DNA of 64,000 nt from Pilaira anomala (taxonomy: Eukaryota; Mucoromycota; Mucoromycetes; Mucorales; Mucoraceae), in NCBI GenBank assembly GCA_025716855.1, contig JAIXMQ010000002.1, positions 248,001 to 312,000 on the forward strand. The letters run 5' to 3'. The notes beneath the pieces are model-generated. The model worked only from the letters and a program-made list of their open reading frames with translations, made no database searches and was not told the origin of the DNA. The translations under genes were made by a program, and so were the position numbers. This document shows, one piece after another, positions 23,901-34,935 of the stretch; positions within the stretch are counted from its first letter, which is position 1, and every line of letters starts with the position of its first letter.

Positions 23901-26308
23901 TTTTTACAGTCGATATGTAATGGAAGTGATTTAATAGGTCCTTTCCCAGTCGATAGACGTCTTTCGGCTTGTTGTTGATGGTTTCCTCCTCCGTTCACCA
24001 TATTTAAGAAGTTCGTATGGTTTTCTGCGTTCATTGAGGATTGACCTAGTGTCATTCTTCTTGGTAAGATTTTACTGATTTTATTTCCAAATGTATTATT
24101 ATTATTATTTGAAGAAGAAGTCGAAGTCGAAGCCGATGCGGCGGCAGCTGCTGCAGTAGCTATATCAAGATCAGTGGGTTCATGTTGTGTTTGACGTACG
24201 TTAGGGTACTTTGTTGCAAAGGTATCTCTTGAGGGTATTTGAATCGGTGTAGATACAGATGCACCTACAACTGAATTATTACTTTTATTATTACTATGTT
24301 TTCTTGATCGAGTTCCTTTTTCGGCAGATGTACGTGATAAGGCCAGACTAAGTCTACGAAGTACGTTATGATTATGATGTGTAGTCCCTTCTTGATCTGA
24401 AGAAGAAGATGATGATGAGGAAGAAGAAAAACTTGATTTACGATGAAATAATGGCTTATGCGTTGGTTCTTTTTCTAATTTGATACTGGCTTTTCCTTTA
24501 CTCGTATAACCTGTAGCAGCTGCAATAGTAGAAGTAGTAGTAGTGCTATCATCTTCAAGTGATATACGATCTGGAGGATGTATTTGATCAGGTAAAGAAA
24601 TATTTGGTATACGTAAAGAAGAAGAAGAAGTCGTAGTCGTAGGAGAAGCAACAGCAGCAGCATTCAAACGACTTTCACGTTCTAATCTTTCCTTTACCAA
24701 GTAATAAATCGAGACTAATGGGTGATATGCAGCAGGTATAGATTGTGGGTCTTCGTTGGGTAAAATAAATGATTTTCGATTTGAATGAGGAGAGAATCTA
24801 GAGACGAGATGAGAGTGTCGATGATTTCGATGTGTTTCTGCGGTACGATCTAAGAGAATTTTTGCAGCTCTTTGGTATTCATTGGAAGTGATGATCTCTT
24901 GTAATTTATCTCGTATCTCGTTTTCTGTACCGAATTCAAATCCTGTCATACCACGAATGACTTCCATATCCAGTGGTAAAGTAAGTGGAATTCGATCTGG
25001 TAAGTAATTATCGACTGGACCGTCGTATCCTTTATTGATCCAAGGGTGTATGATGATTTCGGATACGGTTGCACGATGAGCTGGGTTCGTAACTAACATT
25101 CTAGACAATATACTCTTACAATCTAACATATTATACTTTATTTGATCAGTCAAAAAAAAAAAAAAAAGTACAAAATTCAATTATTTACTTTTTACCTGTG
25201 CTTAAATGAGATGGATAATCTACTACGCCTCTTTTAATCTTTTCATGTAATGCAGGCATATTTTGATCATCAAAAGGTACTTTACCACATACCAAAACAT
25301 ATAAAACTACACCAAAACTCCAGACATCAATTTCAGGCCCCATATAAGCTTTTGCATTTAATAATTCAGGTGCAGCAAAATAAAGTGAACCACAGAATGT
25401 ACTTAGAGAGGAACGAGGAGAAAATAAGTTGGATAAACCAAAATCGATAATTTTGATATTTCCAGATTGAGAAATCAAGATATTTTCAATTTTTAAATCT
25501 CGATGTACAATGGAGTTTCTATGGCAATAATCTATAGAATGTAACGATGATTTTAGTTTATCTATTAGAATTTCAATATATACATATATATTACCTAAAG
25601 CACTCACGATTTGCCTTGCGAAACGTCTGGCTTGCTTTTCTTTTAATTTACCATGAGAAATGATATAATCTAATAATTGACCACCATTTACATATTCCAT
25701 AAAGAGATAATAGTACGAATCCAATATAACAAATTCTTTTAAACTCACAATATAAGGATGATGAAGTAATAACATGATACTTGCTTCTCTTATTGTTCTA
25801 ATCTCTCGATGTTCATCCTTTTCTTTCTTTTTTTCTGATTTCTTATCATTATTTGGTGCTTTACGTGGTACAATTTTTACTGCAAGCTAATATATATATA
25901 TATTATATTCATTATTGATTTTTTTTTTAATATAGACATATATATATATATTCTAACCTTTTCACCTGTAATATTATGTACTGCTAATCGTACTTTACCC
26001 ATAGACCCAGAACCTAAAGTATTTATCAAAGTAAAATTACCAATAACTCTTCTTGGTTTTGCACGTTCTATTGAAATCGATCGTCTTATGGGTTTCTTTT
26101 GTTTTATACATTCTTGGTGTTCTTCAGGACCAGCATAAATAGGTAACTCTGAAGAAGGTGCAGGTGAATCACATAAGATAGTATTGCCATTAGGTCCTGG
26201 AACTAGTTTTTCGTGTTGTTGGGTATCTCTATGAGTTGTGTTCACTTGACTCAAGTTGGGTGAATCTTCAAGTGTTGAGCCTGATTCTGATTTAAGACTT
26301 GGCGTCAT
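23372..26308 (-). CDS. KIN1: KIN1/MARK-type serine/threonine kinase with KA1 domain
   Basis: Four exons: 26308-25958, 25886-25595, 25531-25196 and 25122-23372, giving 909 residues. The kinase domain shows the P-loop [12 protein letters not shown], Lys121 in AVKIV, HRD at 224-226 ([10 protein letters not shown]), DFG at 244-246, APE in FAAPELL and PFDD. The last exon holds a long disordered region with Ala, Ser, Asn and Thr runs. It ends in a KA1-like module ([19 protein letters not shown] ... [20 protein letters not shown]), placing it in the fungal Kin1/Kin2 group, known for roles in polarity and exocytosis at the plasma membrane. At the third splice, acceptor 25123 gives the family-typical [15 protein letters not shown]; other nearby acceptors hit stops. 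Confidence 0.9.
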
Positions 26309-27507
26309 TTTCTCTTTAGTAAAGAAGAATAATAACAAAAAAATAAAAAATAAAAAATGTTTATTGAAATAAAAAAAAAAAAAAAACGCCTCGTCGTTAA
26401 ATTTAACTTCACCAAAATTAAAAAGGATGATCCACACTTTGTACTACGACAACGCATAACATTTAATTGCTATTGTTTTTTTTTTGTGTATAGATAATGA
26501 ATATATGTATGTGCATACATATATAATCTCTCGCATATATTCTTAATCCCCTTTTTCTTTATTGTCGTGCAAAAAACCATATGAATTACGCCCCCCCTTT
26601 TTTTTTGAATTTCTGTATGTGATTATGATCGACAAATGTCAACTTAAAAAAAAAATGCCTTACGTAACCACATTCATTTCACCTCTTTTAATCAACATTG
26701 TAATGTCATACTTTGTCTTGATATCTATTCGTGCTATTACTTATTTCATGAGCTTATTAGTAACTTGTATTTTTATAGTCTCGATTATTGCTGCAACACT
26801 TGATATCTTTTACAAAAAGAATTTCACATTTGTTTTTAACTATTCCAATGCTTTTATTTTTGGCTGTATAAACGTTTTTAATTTATACTGATTAAAGTCT
26901 TTGGCGGCGGATCGTAATTGTTCAGAGTATGTAGAGAACTAGTAGTAGGGCGTGTTTTCAGCACAATCACTTAATTTTATATACGTTTTGATTTAAGCCA
27001 GTTTATAAAGTGTGTGAAAACAGTGAGGTCTTTGAAATATAAATAATTGATTCAGGATACGAATAATCCTTTTTCCTGATTTTTCTTTTAATTTTATATA
27101 TAAAAACACACTATTTTTTTTTTATCGCTGTAGCATATGATATTTAGTTCAAATAGTGTATTATCAAAATATATATATATATATATATAAACAAGCTTAA
27201 ACGACCGGTTCCACAAGTTTATCAAGGCTAAACTTTTTAAAATAAATCTATTTTTTTTTCTGTTTGAACAGAAAAAGAGCTGGAAAGAGGAATGATCTAC
27301 TATTTAGTTTTACAATTTTCGCTAATTCTCTCTTTCTTTTTGATAAAGCTGAAACAAAAAGGTAATATTTTATGCTAAAAAAAAAACGAGATTACAATCA
27401 GTTGGTTTAAACTCCACGGTAACTCTTTTCGCCGTTCATCGGTGTGAACAAATTTCTGCCTGAATTATACCCGGTACAAATCTTGCTTTTCAAATTGAAT
27501 AAAGCAG

Positions 27508-27552
<45 letters not shown>

Positions 27553-27750
27553 TACAATTTTCCTTAAAAAAAAAAGAAGAAAGGGGATCTTTTGAGATCT
27601 TTTTAGTTTTGAAACAAAACGTCAGAACTGAAATGTTTTAATCCATTTTAAGTAGCTCGTATTTTTTTTTTCTCTGTGTTTCAATCCCAAGTTTGCATCA
27701 TTTTGGTTTGCAAATTTTATAATTTACTTCATTTTACCTCTTTTCTTTTT

Positions 27751-27781
<31 letters not shown>

Positions 27782-27810
27782 AGACTAATTATTATTATAC
27801 AACAATTATA
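26309..27810. promoter_or_regulatory. Shared upstream region of two divergent kinase genes
   Basis: About 1.5 kb separates the KIN1-type and HAL-type kinase starts. It holds a possible small ORF at 26655-26891, a short inverted repeat near 27255-27276 (TTTTTCTGTT / AACAGAAAAA) and an (AG)n tract at about 27512-27549. No other gene was seen. Confidence 0.4.
26655..26891 (+). CDS. Possible small membrane protein (78 aa), unknown
   Basis: An ATG following an A-rich leader opens 78 codons to a TGA at 26889-26891. The product is hydrophobic, with two candidate membrane segments: about residues 7-40 (ISPLLINIVMSYFVLISI ... LLVTCIFIVSIIAAT) and the C terminus. It resembles no family I recognise. 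Hydrophobic composition is common by chance in T-rich DNA, so it may be spurious. Confidence 0.25.
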   Translation: MPYVTTFISPLLINIVMSYFVLISIRAITYFMSLLVTCIFIVSIIAATLDIFYKKNFTFVFNYSNAFIFGCINVFNLY

Positions 27811-29570
27811 ATGAAACCAACTTCAGAACCGTTCAAGTCATCACCACTTCATATCTCAACCGAGGATGTTACCAAGCAAGAGATATCTAGTAATTTAAAT
27901 GAATTATCTATCAAAAGTAATTATTCATCACCTAGCAATATCACCATCTCAAGTGAAGTCAATCTAGATACAGAATCAGCTACAAAACTCTTTCAAAAGA
28001 AACATGCTATCCATCAATTCGAAATTGTGACACCAGATGTCTCTGCACCACCTTCCCCTTCTGCAGCAGCCAAAGTCATACTTAATTATGACGCCAGTAA
28101 TAGTAGTAGTTCATCTTTTACTACACCACGTTCTTCTTCGTCTGAATCAAGTACACAACATGAACAACCTTCACCAACACCAAAACATACACAATCTACA
28201 CCTGTATTCAATGATGGTATTATAAAAAACAACAACAGTAGTAGTACCGGCGATGTCTCAGTCCAAACCGAATATTCATCTTCCACCAGTCGTCGTCCCT
28301 GTACACCACCTCAATTTGTATTTAAAAAACCTGAATATGACAGCCATTATCATCATACACATTTCCATCATCTTGAGAGAAAAGATACCATTTTTAATGA
28401 CTTGAAACGTTTATTCAAGAAGAACCAAGAAAAGAAAAAGAAGAAGCGAGAGAGTTTAATGATGATGATGGATGAAGGTGTTCGTAGCAGTAGTTCATCC
28501 GTCTATAGTAAACAAAGTGATTTATCCTTTGCAAACGAATTTAATAAAAACATACAGAGTCGATATGGAAAATGGGGTAAATTTGTCGGTAAAGGATCAG
28601 GTGGATCGGTTCGAATCATTCGTCGTAATACGGATGGAAAGACATTTGCTGTAAAAGAGTTTCGAAGAAGAGCAACACATGAAAATGAAAAAGAGTACGT
28701 GAAGAAGGTAACTGCGGAGTTCTGTATTGGTTCCACACTTCATCATTATAACGTAATTGAAGCCTTGGATATCATTCAGGAAGGACAAACGTTTTATGAA
28801 ATCATGGAGTATGCTCCAAATGATTTGTTTACCATTGTCATGAGTGGTAAGATGGAAAGAACTGAAATCAATTGCTGTTGGCGTCAACTTTTAAATGGTG
28901 TCAATTATTTACAGTCCATGGGTATTGCTCATCGTGATCTCAAACTGGATAATTTGGTTTTGGATGAACGCGGTATTGTAAAGATTATTGATTTTGGGTG
29001 TTCAACTGTCATTCGATATCCATTTGAAGAAAACATACACTTGAGCAAAGGTATATATATATATATATATAAATATACATTACATACATATACATATATA
29101 TTTATACTTATTTCTCTTTATTATATTTAGGTATTTGTGGTTCTGATCCTTATATTGCTCCTGAACAATACACAAAAGATGAATACGATGCTCGTAAAAC
29201 AGACCTTTGGTCTTGTGGTATTATCTTTATCTGTATGAGCATTCTTCGATTCCCTTGGAGACTACCTCGACCTGAAAAAGATCAATCCTACAGCAATTTT
29301 GTACAACCCAGTGGCATTGGTGCAGAGAAACTTTTCAAGTTATTACCTCGTTACGCAAGACCTATCATTTCTCGGATTTTATCTCCAGATCCAGATGAAC
29401 GGTGCATATTACAAGATGTATTAGAGGATGAATGGGTGAAATCTATCGAGACTTGCTCTCCTGAAGATCCGGCTCATAATCATAAACATCATTTACTGGT
29501 TAAACCAAGTAAAGAAATCTTGGCTCGCGGAAATATCATTGTCTTGCCACCTCCTAAGAAGGAAGATTAA
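27811..29570 (+). CDS. HAL4/HAL5 (NPR)-type serine/threonine kinase
   Basis: Two exons, 27811-29050 and 29131-29570, giving 559 residues. A disordered Ser/Thr/Pro-rich N-terminal half (about 250 residues) precedes the kinase domain. That domain has the P-loop [12 protein letters not shown], Lys in [14 protein letters not shown] at 374-378 and DFG at 394-396, then [12 protein letters not shown] and [13 protein letters not shown]. The [11 protein letters not shown] activation segment and the [11 protein letters not shown] insert are characteristic of fungal NPR/HAL5 kinases, which regulate plasma-membrane potassium and nutrient transporters. The intron holds a TA microsatellite. Both exons keep one frame to the stop, giving a complete C terminus (VLPPPKKED). 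Confidence 0.9.
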
Positions 29571-29798
29571 TATATTTTATACGGCTTTCTTTTTGTACCA
29601 TAGAACACATTCACATTATTATTTTACTTTCATATTATTACATAATAAAAAAAAAAAAAGTATAAACTTTCTCTTTTTAGCTTATTTAACAAATAACCAC
29701 AAGCTTCTTATTTAGTTTGTGCCAAAAATGGAAGGAAAAACAATCATCATTGCTTACTTGGTGATACAAATTTAAATCATAAATTGTTGTTTTAATTG

Positions 29799-29830
<32 letters not shown>

Positions 29831-30792
29831 TTAGATATAAGAGAAAAGTCATAGAGTCGATTATATGAAAGGAACGAGACTATAATTCGTGAAACTTATT
29901 AAAGCCATCATTCGGTACGATGGCGACGACAGAGACTAGTAATTGTATAAACTAAAAAAAAAAACAAGATCTAGATGGCTGCCGTTTTCCCTCTCAACTT
30001 TCTTACATAAGCATTTTGTAATATGTTGTTTGAGCCGACTTTGCCGTGGCTTACTTGGTGCCTTGGAAATTCTCTCTCTCAGTCTCTAACTACAATAGTT
30101 TGTGCTCCACTAAAAAAAAAAAAGAGAGGGAGATGTTATTATAAATGCGTCTTACCTGTAGGATGCAAGTGTCATTGACAGCATATATTAGAGACATGTT
30201 TGCGAAAAAAAAAAAAAAAAACTAAATGCATTCATATCGTAGCTTCCACTGTTAAAAGATTTTTTTTTTTTTTTTTGACAAACCGAGAGAAGGGAAATAT
30301 ACTTGCTACACACCTATTTATTTTTGTGCAGACACATGATTGGTAATAACAATTGTGCTCTCTGTGTGGTACTATCGGTTTATCATTAAGGCGAAAAAAA
30401 AAGAAAATGACGATTTTTATATACCTAACCAAGGGCCACGTAAAAACGGAGATAGAAAAAAAGAGCTGAAATTTAATTTCAAATTTTGTATTAAACAATA
30501 TTATACAGTTCAAGTATCACAGGTAGCCGTGGACAGGGAGAGAGAGAGAAAGATAAGATAACAAATCACAGAATTTTGAAATGGTGATACAATTTACAAA
30601 AAATAAAAATATGAACTCTTTTAAAAAGGTATATTTTACCCCAGAAAATAAATTGAAGATTCATTGGTTTACAAACAGAAGAGTAAATTTCAGAAGTAAA
30701 AAATTTTTAGGTTTATGGAACACAAAAGTATTCGACTGGTGGGCCGTGAAATGTTTTCCTTTTCGTCATTAAAATTAGCAGCAGGGCCATGT
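29571..30792. other. Intergenic region
   Basis: About 1.2 kb between the HAL-type kinase and the left inverted repeat of the mobile region. It contains a (GA)n run near 29803-29830 and A/T homopolymers. No convincing gene was seen on either strand. Confidence 0.45.
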
Positions 30793-30957
30793 ATTTTAGG
30801 GCCAAGTATAATAATAAAACGGAGCTGAAAAATAGCGAAAAAAGTAGTAATAGTAAACTTTAAATTTATTTTTCCACAGCCAAATTTCAAAATGTGTAAC
30901 AATTTCAAAAAACATTCCCAAAAGGTCAATGTTGGCCAGTACAGTGCTTCCAGCGTC
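30793..30957 (+). repeat. Left outer inverted repeat
   Basis: Inverted partner of 36951-37125. Long matching blocks include the stretch around 30862-30893 (AAACTTTAAATTTAT...CCACAGCC) and TCAATGTTGGCCAGTACAG. The outer 50 bases are more diverged than the inner 100. Confidence 0.85.
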
Positions 30958-31001
30958 CATGTTCATCTCCATGTCAATCTCAGGTTTCCGCGTCCATCTC
31001 C

Positions 31002-31274
31002 ATGTCCATTTTTTCAACCGCTGGTTCTCGCTACCTTTTCCTACCAAATATGATAACCATAACTAGGGAACAAGCTATATGCATGTTATATTGTGTAGCT
31101 TTTAACGACGAAAATGTCAAAAAATTTGTACCAACTATTGATGCACTGAAGAGTTTGGAGATCTGTTACGAGGAGGATCCCATGGAGCCAATGCTAATTT
31201 CTTTAAAAAGTCTTGAAGCTCACACAGTCAAATATCGTAGATATCCTACCACCCAAAGCTTGGAAGAAAAGTAA
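31002..31274 (+). CDS. Small ORF of unknown function inside the mobile region
   Basis: 90 codons from ATG 31002, or 74 from ATG 31050. The product after the second Met (MITITREQAICMLYCVAF followed by NDENVKKFVPTIDALKSL) has mixed, protein-like composition unlike the surrounding AT-rich DNA. No family is recognised. It ends 16 bases from the stop of the minus-strand frame at 31290. It may be cargo or a remnant of the outer element. Confidence 0.3.
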   Translation: MSIFSTAGSRYLFLPNMITITREQAICMLYCVAFNDENVKKFVPTIDALKSLEICYEEDPMEPMLISLKSLEAHTVKYRRYPTTQSLEEK

Positions 31275-31289
31275 CAAAGTTTAACTTTT

Positions 31290-31641
31290 CTAGTCGAAGT
31301 CTTGACATTTAAGTCTTTCATTAGACTGATTTTTATTTTTTTTGTTCCTGCACTCAAATGCCTTCAGTGTTTGCTGTTCATCCAGTAGTTTATGGCGTTC
31401 ATATATTTTTACTTTATTGTTGAAGGGCAATGTATCTACGATTATCTTTTGTAAGCTCTCATTGTCACTAATTCTAAATGTTAGAGTGTTTATACTTCGT
31501 TGTTTTATTTTATATTATATTTTACCTAACAAGCTGCTCCAAATCCTCACGATTAGTAGAAAGACCTGCATGATCAAGAACCACCAGACACACCTTATTG
31601 TTATTTTTTATGTGACGAAGCATACCTAATAAGAAGTTCAT
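31290..31641 (-). CDS. Possible two-exon ORF of unknown function inside the mobile region
   Basis: Exons 31641-31526 and 31473-31290 join across a 52-bp GT-AG intron to give 99 residues. The product is MNFLLGMLRHIKNNNKVC, then LVVLDHAGLSTNREDLEQLV, then ISDNESLQKIIVDTLPFN and a Lys/Gln-rich end. The intron keeps frame and matches local intron size. Further upstream another frame (STGEKVQVRNLYVLKDELL, about 31700-31640) also looks coding and is out of frame with the first exon, so this may be the broken 3' part of a longer gene. No family is recognised. Confidence 0.35.
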
Positions 31642-32478
31642 CCTTCAAGACATACAGATTTCTTACTTGTACTTTTTCTCCCGTACTGCAATATATTCTT
31701 TTGATCGAAGAATCTGTTAGGTTCACTTTTGCTGACTTTAACCATTTTCCAAGACAGTTTTTCCCTTTTATACGGTGCTGGGTAAAAGAGTAGTAAAAAA
31801 GGAGGTATTAAAATCACGGACCAATTTTATCCAACTAGCCACCAAATACTTACCAGTTTTTTCTTAAGAAAAGACTAGTATAATACTTGTTTTTTTTAAA
31901 GAAAAAACATGTACAATACTTGTTCTTTTTTCACTTTGGACAAAAAAGAAAAAAGGATTATTTTCTATTTGAGATTTATTAAACAAAATGAATCATTTAT
32001 TTTTTGATAAAATTATTAGACTTACTATTGATAGCAATATGTTTTATGCAGGTCTTTTTTTTTTCTTGGAACAATCTCTTCTCTGGGTAAGGAGTGTGGC
32101 AAAAGAAGAGATTAAAAATGTAGCGGTAAAGAAGATTATATGTATATATAAAAAGAAGAAAGTGAAAGAAAAGAACAAAATAAAAAAAAAAAAGATGATT
32201 TATAATGAAAAAAAAAACCCCTGTTTGTCTGGCGTATAAGAAAAAAAACCTGCCTGTATGCCATGTGAAAAAAAAATTGATGTAATGGTGTATTTCATGC
32301 AAAAGTTATAAAAAACCTTATTCACGTGACGACGTGCCTTGTTATACTTTTTATAAATCCGGATACTACTCTTTTCCCCGACTTCCTTTTATACAGTATG
32401 TTGTAACTATTAGTACTTGAGACGAACAATTTATTTAAAGGGGTGACCAATACACAGGTTGCCGAAGCGAAGGATGAA

Positions 32479-32565
32479 GAAGTGGTACAAGCTCTCTGAG
32501 CCACGCTTTATTTTCAGTTATATAATAATAATAAAAACTAATATTCCCCTTTTCTCCAGATCTTT
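32479..32565 (+). repeat. DIRS left inverted terminal repeat
   Basis: 87 bases ending CTCCAGATCTTT, complementary to 36698-36786 almost without mismatch, including the ATAATAATAATAAAAAC stretch. Near identity of the two copies argues for a recent insertion. Confidence 0.9.
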
Positions 32566-32584
32566 CAAGTTAGCTATATGATAT

Positions 32585-32588
<4 letters not shown>

Positions 32589-32647
<59 letters not shown>
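32589..32647. repeat. 59-base homopolymer (T on plus strand, A on element sense strand)
   Basis: An uninterrupted T run lies between the recombinase stop codon and the terminal repeat. On the element's coding strand it is a poly(A) tract 3' of the last ORF. It is the longest homopolymer in the window. Confidence 0.9.
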
Positions 32648-32686
32648 CTGGGTGGGAATTGATCAGGTTAACTAAATTAAACTAAA

Positions 32687-33880
32687 CTAATTGAAGAATC
32701 TTCGATACCAGGGCTGGGTGTGTACCACTTCTTCATCCTTCGCTTCGGCAACCTGTGTATTGTATGTCGTTCCTAACACAATACTTGTTGCCTCCGCTTC
32801 GGATTCCGAAGTGGTATAGTTTTCCGTTGAAAAAATTGAATTCTGTATCTTGGTACTGTCATGATGTTGTCTTGTAGGTTTATAATAATATTTTTCAAAC
32901 GTGTTGGAATTCAGACTCCAATTAGCATGAGACTTGACTTTATCCACAGAATTTCCTAATTCAACCGCCTTGGTGCTTGAAGCTGCCCTTATAGAGTGTG
33001 CTGAATATGATTCTTTAACGCCTGCTTTAACCATATGATATTTAACCCAATTAGCTAAGGTACTTGGTTTGATACTTGTAGGTATCTTCTTTTTGGCTTG
33101 GTTATTTAAATAAGTCAGGAAAAGTGAATGATCTTCTGGAAGAGATGATCGATAAGTAATAGTGTTTGATAAAAACAGAGCTAAAGCTCTTACTACACAA
33201 AGTTCTTGACAGTCTTGTTCCTGTAGCAACCCCAGTTGAATCGTTTTTTGTTGTGCTTCTTTAGGTTCACGTACATGAATAGTAACACCTTCTAAATTAC
33301 CCTCCTTGTATTTTAACAATACATCACGGTACTGTATCCGACCTATGTCACTTCTAGGACGCCACATGGTATGCATACATAACAATAGGATAACTTTTTG
33401 TTGTAGATCATATAGATTTAATTGATTTGTTGATGATAAAGTTTTTAGAATATGTCTAGTTAAGATATCAAGATCCCATGTTTCGATTTGAGTTTCCTTT
33501 GGAATAGAGATCACCAATCTTCTTTTGGCATTAAAAAATCTTTTAACATCAGATACTTCTGCTATAGGACGTTTCTTGGGATGAATCACATTTAAGACTG
33601 AAGCTAAAGCTGAACGATACCCATTTAATGTAGATAGTTGTAAATCCTTATATGACATCAAAAATTGTAACACTTGTTGTGAGTCGTATGCTTGTGGTTG
33701 ATATCCATGTTGTAAACACCAATCTACATATTTATTCCATGCTGTATCATACATTTTATTTGTCTTCGATCGTATTGATTTGTTCAAATGATCAATCAAA
33801 TCATCCTTCATACCATTGGCTTGCCTGTAGTTGTTGATAAGCGCCAAGCGATCAAACTCCATTTGTTGTTCATTTTCCAT
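32687..33880 (-). CDS. DIRS tyrosine recombinase
   Basis: 397 residues from ATG 33880; the frame is open to 34966 but overlaps the RNase H frame there. An N-terminal SAM-like segment (NKMYDTAWNKYVDWCLQHGY) is followed by the catalytic domain, with first Arg in MWRPRSDIGRIQY, the HxxR box in AHSIRAASSTKAVELG, His in SHANWS and the nucleophile Tyr in FEKYYYKP. These are the four classes of residue needed for tyrosine recombination, so the protein looks competent. Its function is to integrate the circular DNA copy made by the RT. Confidence 0.9.
   Translation of the reverse strand: MENEQQMEFDRLALINNYRQANGMKDDLIDHLNKSIRSKTNKMYDTAWNKYVDWCLQHGYQPQAYDSQQVLQFLMSYKDLQLSTLNGYRSALASVLNVIHPKKRPIAEVSDVKRFFNAKRRLVISIPKETQIETWDLDILTRHILKTLSSTNQLNLYDLQQKVILLLCMHTMWRPRSDIGRIQYRDVLLKYKEGNLEGVTIHVREPKEAQQKTIQLGLLQEQDCQELCVVRALALFLSNTITYRSSLPEDHSLFLTYLNNQAKKKIPTSIKPSTLANWVKYHMVKAGVKESYSAHSIRAASSTKAVELGNSVDKVKSHANWSLNSNTFEKYYYKPTRQHHDSTKIQNSIFSTENYTTSESEAEATSIVLGTTYNTQVAEAKDEEVVHTQPWYRRFFN
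32722..32816. repeat. DIRS internal complementary region
   Basis: 32722-32763 is the reverse complement of the left end (32448-32488), and 32760-32816 is the reverse complement of the right end (36777-36834). The halves meet at GTATTGTATGTC. This is the template that lets DIRS elements restore their ends through a circular intermediate. It overlaps the 3' end of the recombinase coding sequence. Confidence 0.9.
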
Positions 33881-34935
33881 ATTATCGGACACGATATGTG
33901 TTTCATTTGTAGAATCGTTGGAAACCAAAATTGACTCGTCCATAGTGGTGTCACCAATACTGCTTCCTTGGTTCGATCTATCTTCAACTTCCTGAGTACC
34001 TTCGGGATCAATTTCCATGGTGGGAAGAGGTAAAGGCCCTTTCTTTTCCAATTCTGATTGAATGCATCGATCTTTGTTGCAAACGGATCCTCCTGGTAAC
34101 TCCAATAAACTGGTAATTGATGATTGTGGTGAGCTGCGAACGCATCTACTGTCATTATTTTCCCCCACGTTTTCGTAAGTAGCTGAAACATTTTCTTTGG
34201 AATTGAAGATTCGTATATTGGTTTGTTCGATCGACTCAACTGATCGGCTTTCACATTCTGAATCCCTGGAATATGTTGGTATTGAACTACTAATTGGTTC
34301 TTGTTGCAAATATCTTGTATCTTGACTGCTAGATCCTGTAACGCAAATGATGCTGTTCCTCCTGCCTTGGTCACGTATTTCAATGCTGTCATGTTGTCGC
34401 TGTAAATCTTCATTGGAACGTTGTTTACCTTTTTTGCGTGAATTAACAGTGCGTAATATATTGTTTTCAATTCTCGAACATTTATAGAGTCCTCTTTTTC
34501 TTCTTTTGTCCAAAACCCTGCTGTTTGGGTAATGTTTGATGTCACCCCCCAACCGATGTCGGAAGCGTCGACGTACACTTTCAATGCTGGTTCTGGCACA
34601 ATTAATTTGTGAATGGGTAGGCCGTTCCGTTGTAAAAGAAAAGTTTTCCACCATTGAATTTCTTTCTTGGCTTCTTGAGATAGCTGACATGATTTGTCCC
34701 ATTGATTGTGATTCATATATAAATTTTTTGCTAGATCCCGTTGCATGTGACGGACATGTAATAGGGCCTCTCCTATCGCTGGGATTACTGCAGTCATCTT
34801 CCCCAATAAACTTGCTATCCATCGGCATGAACGAATTGTTGTTAATTCCGCTTGTCTTAGACGTTGTAACAGTTTGTTTATCTTTACAGTTGGTAATGAG
34901 ATTTGCATTGTTCTTGTATTGAATTGGAATCCTAA
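33808..34935 (-). CDS. DIRS RNase H domain (frame-shifted from RT)
   Basis: The RNase H part lies in the frame ending at 33808. It shows YVDASDIGWGVTS (first catalytic Asp), the Glu in INVRELKTIYYAL, the Asp in KIYSDNMTALKYV, and the NVKADQLSRS end motif, all typical of DIRS RNase H. Its natural N-terminal continuation is the RT, which lies one base out of frame. The two meet at 34935. The C-terminal part overlaps the recombinase frame, as is common in DIRS elements. Confidence 0.82.
   Translation of the reverse strand, partial: LGFQFNTRTMQISLPTVKINKLLQRLRQAELTTIRSCRWIASLLGKMTAVIPAIGEALLHVRHMQRDLAKNLYMNHNQWDKSCQLSQEAKKEIQWWKTFLLQRNGLPIHKLIVPEPALKVYVDASDIGWGVTSNITQTAGFWTKEEKEDSINVRELKTIYYALLIHAKKVNNVPMKIYSDNMTALKYVTKAGGTASFALQDLAVKIQDICNKNQLVVQYQHIPGIQNVKADQLSRSNKPIYESSIPKKMFQLLTKTWGKIMTVDAFAAHHNHQLPVYWSYQEDPFATKIDAFNQNWKRKGLYLFPPWKLIPKVLRKLKIDRTKEAVLVTPLWTSQFWFPTILQMKHISCPIIWKMNNKWSLIAWRLSTTTGKPMV

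Noticed and set aside
34536..34922. 128-codon plus-strand frame inside the DIRS element
   Set aside because: It is a shadow of the RNase H coding sequence on the opposite strand.
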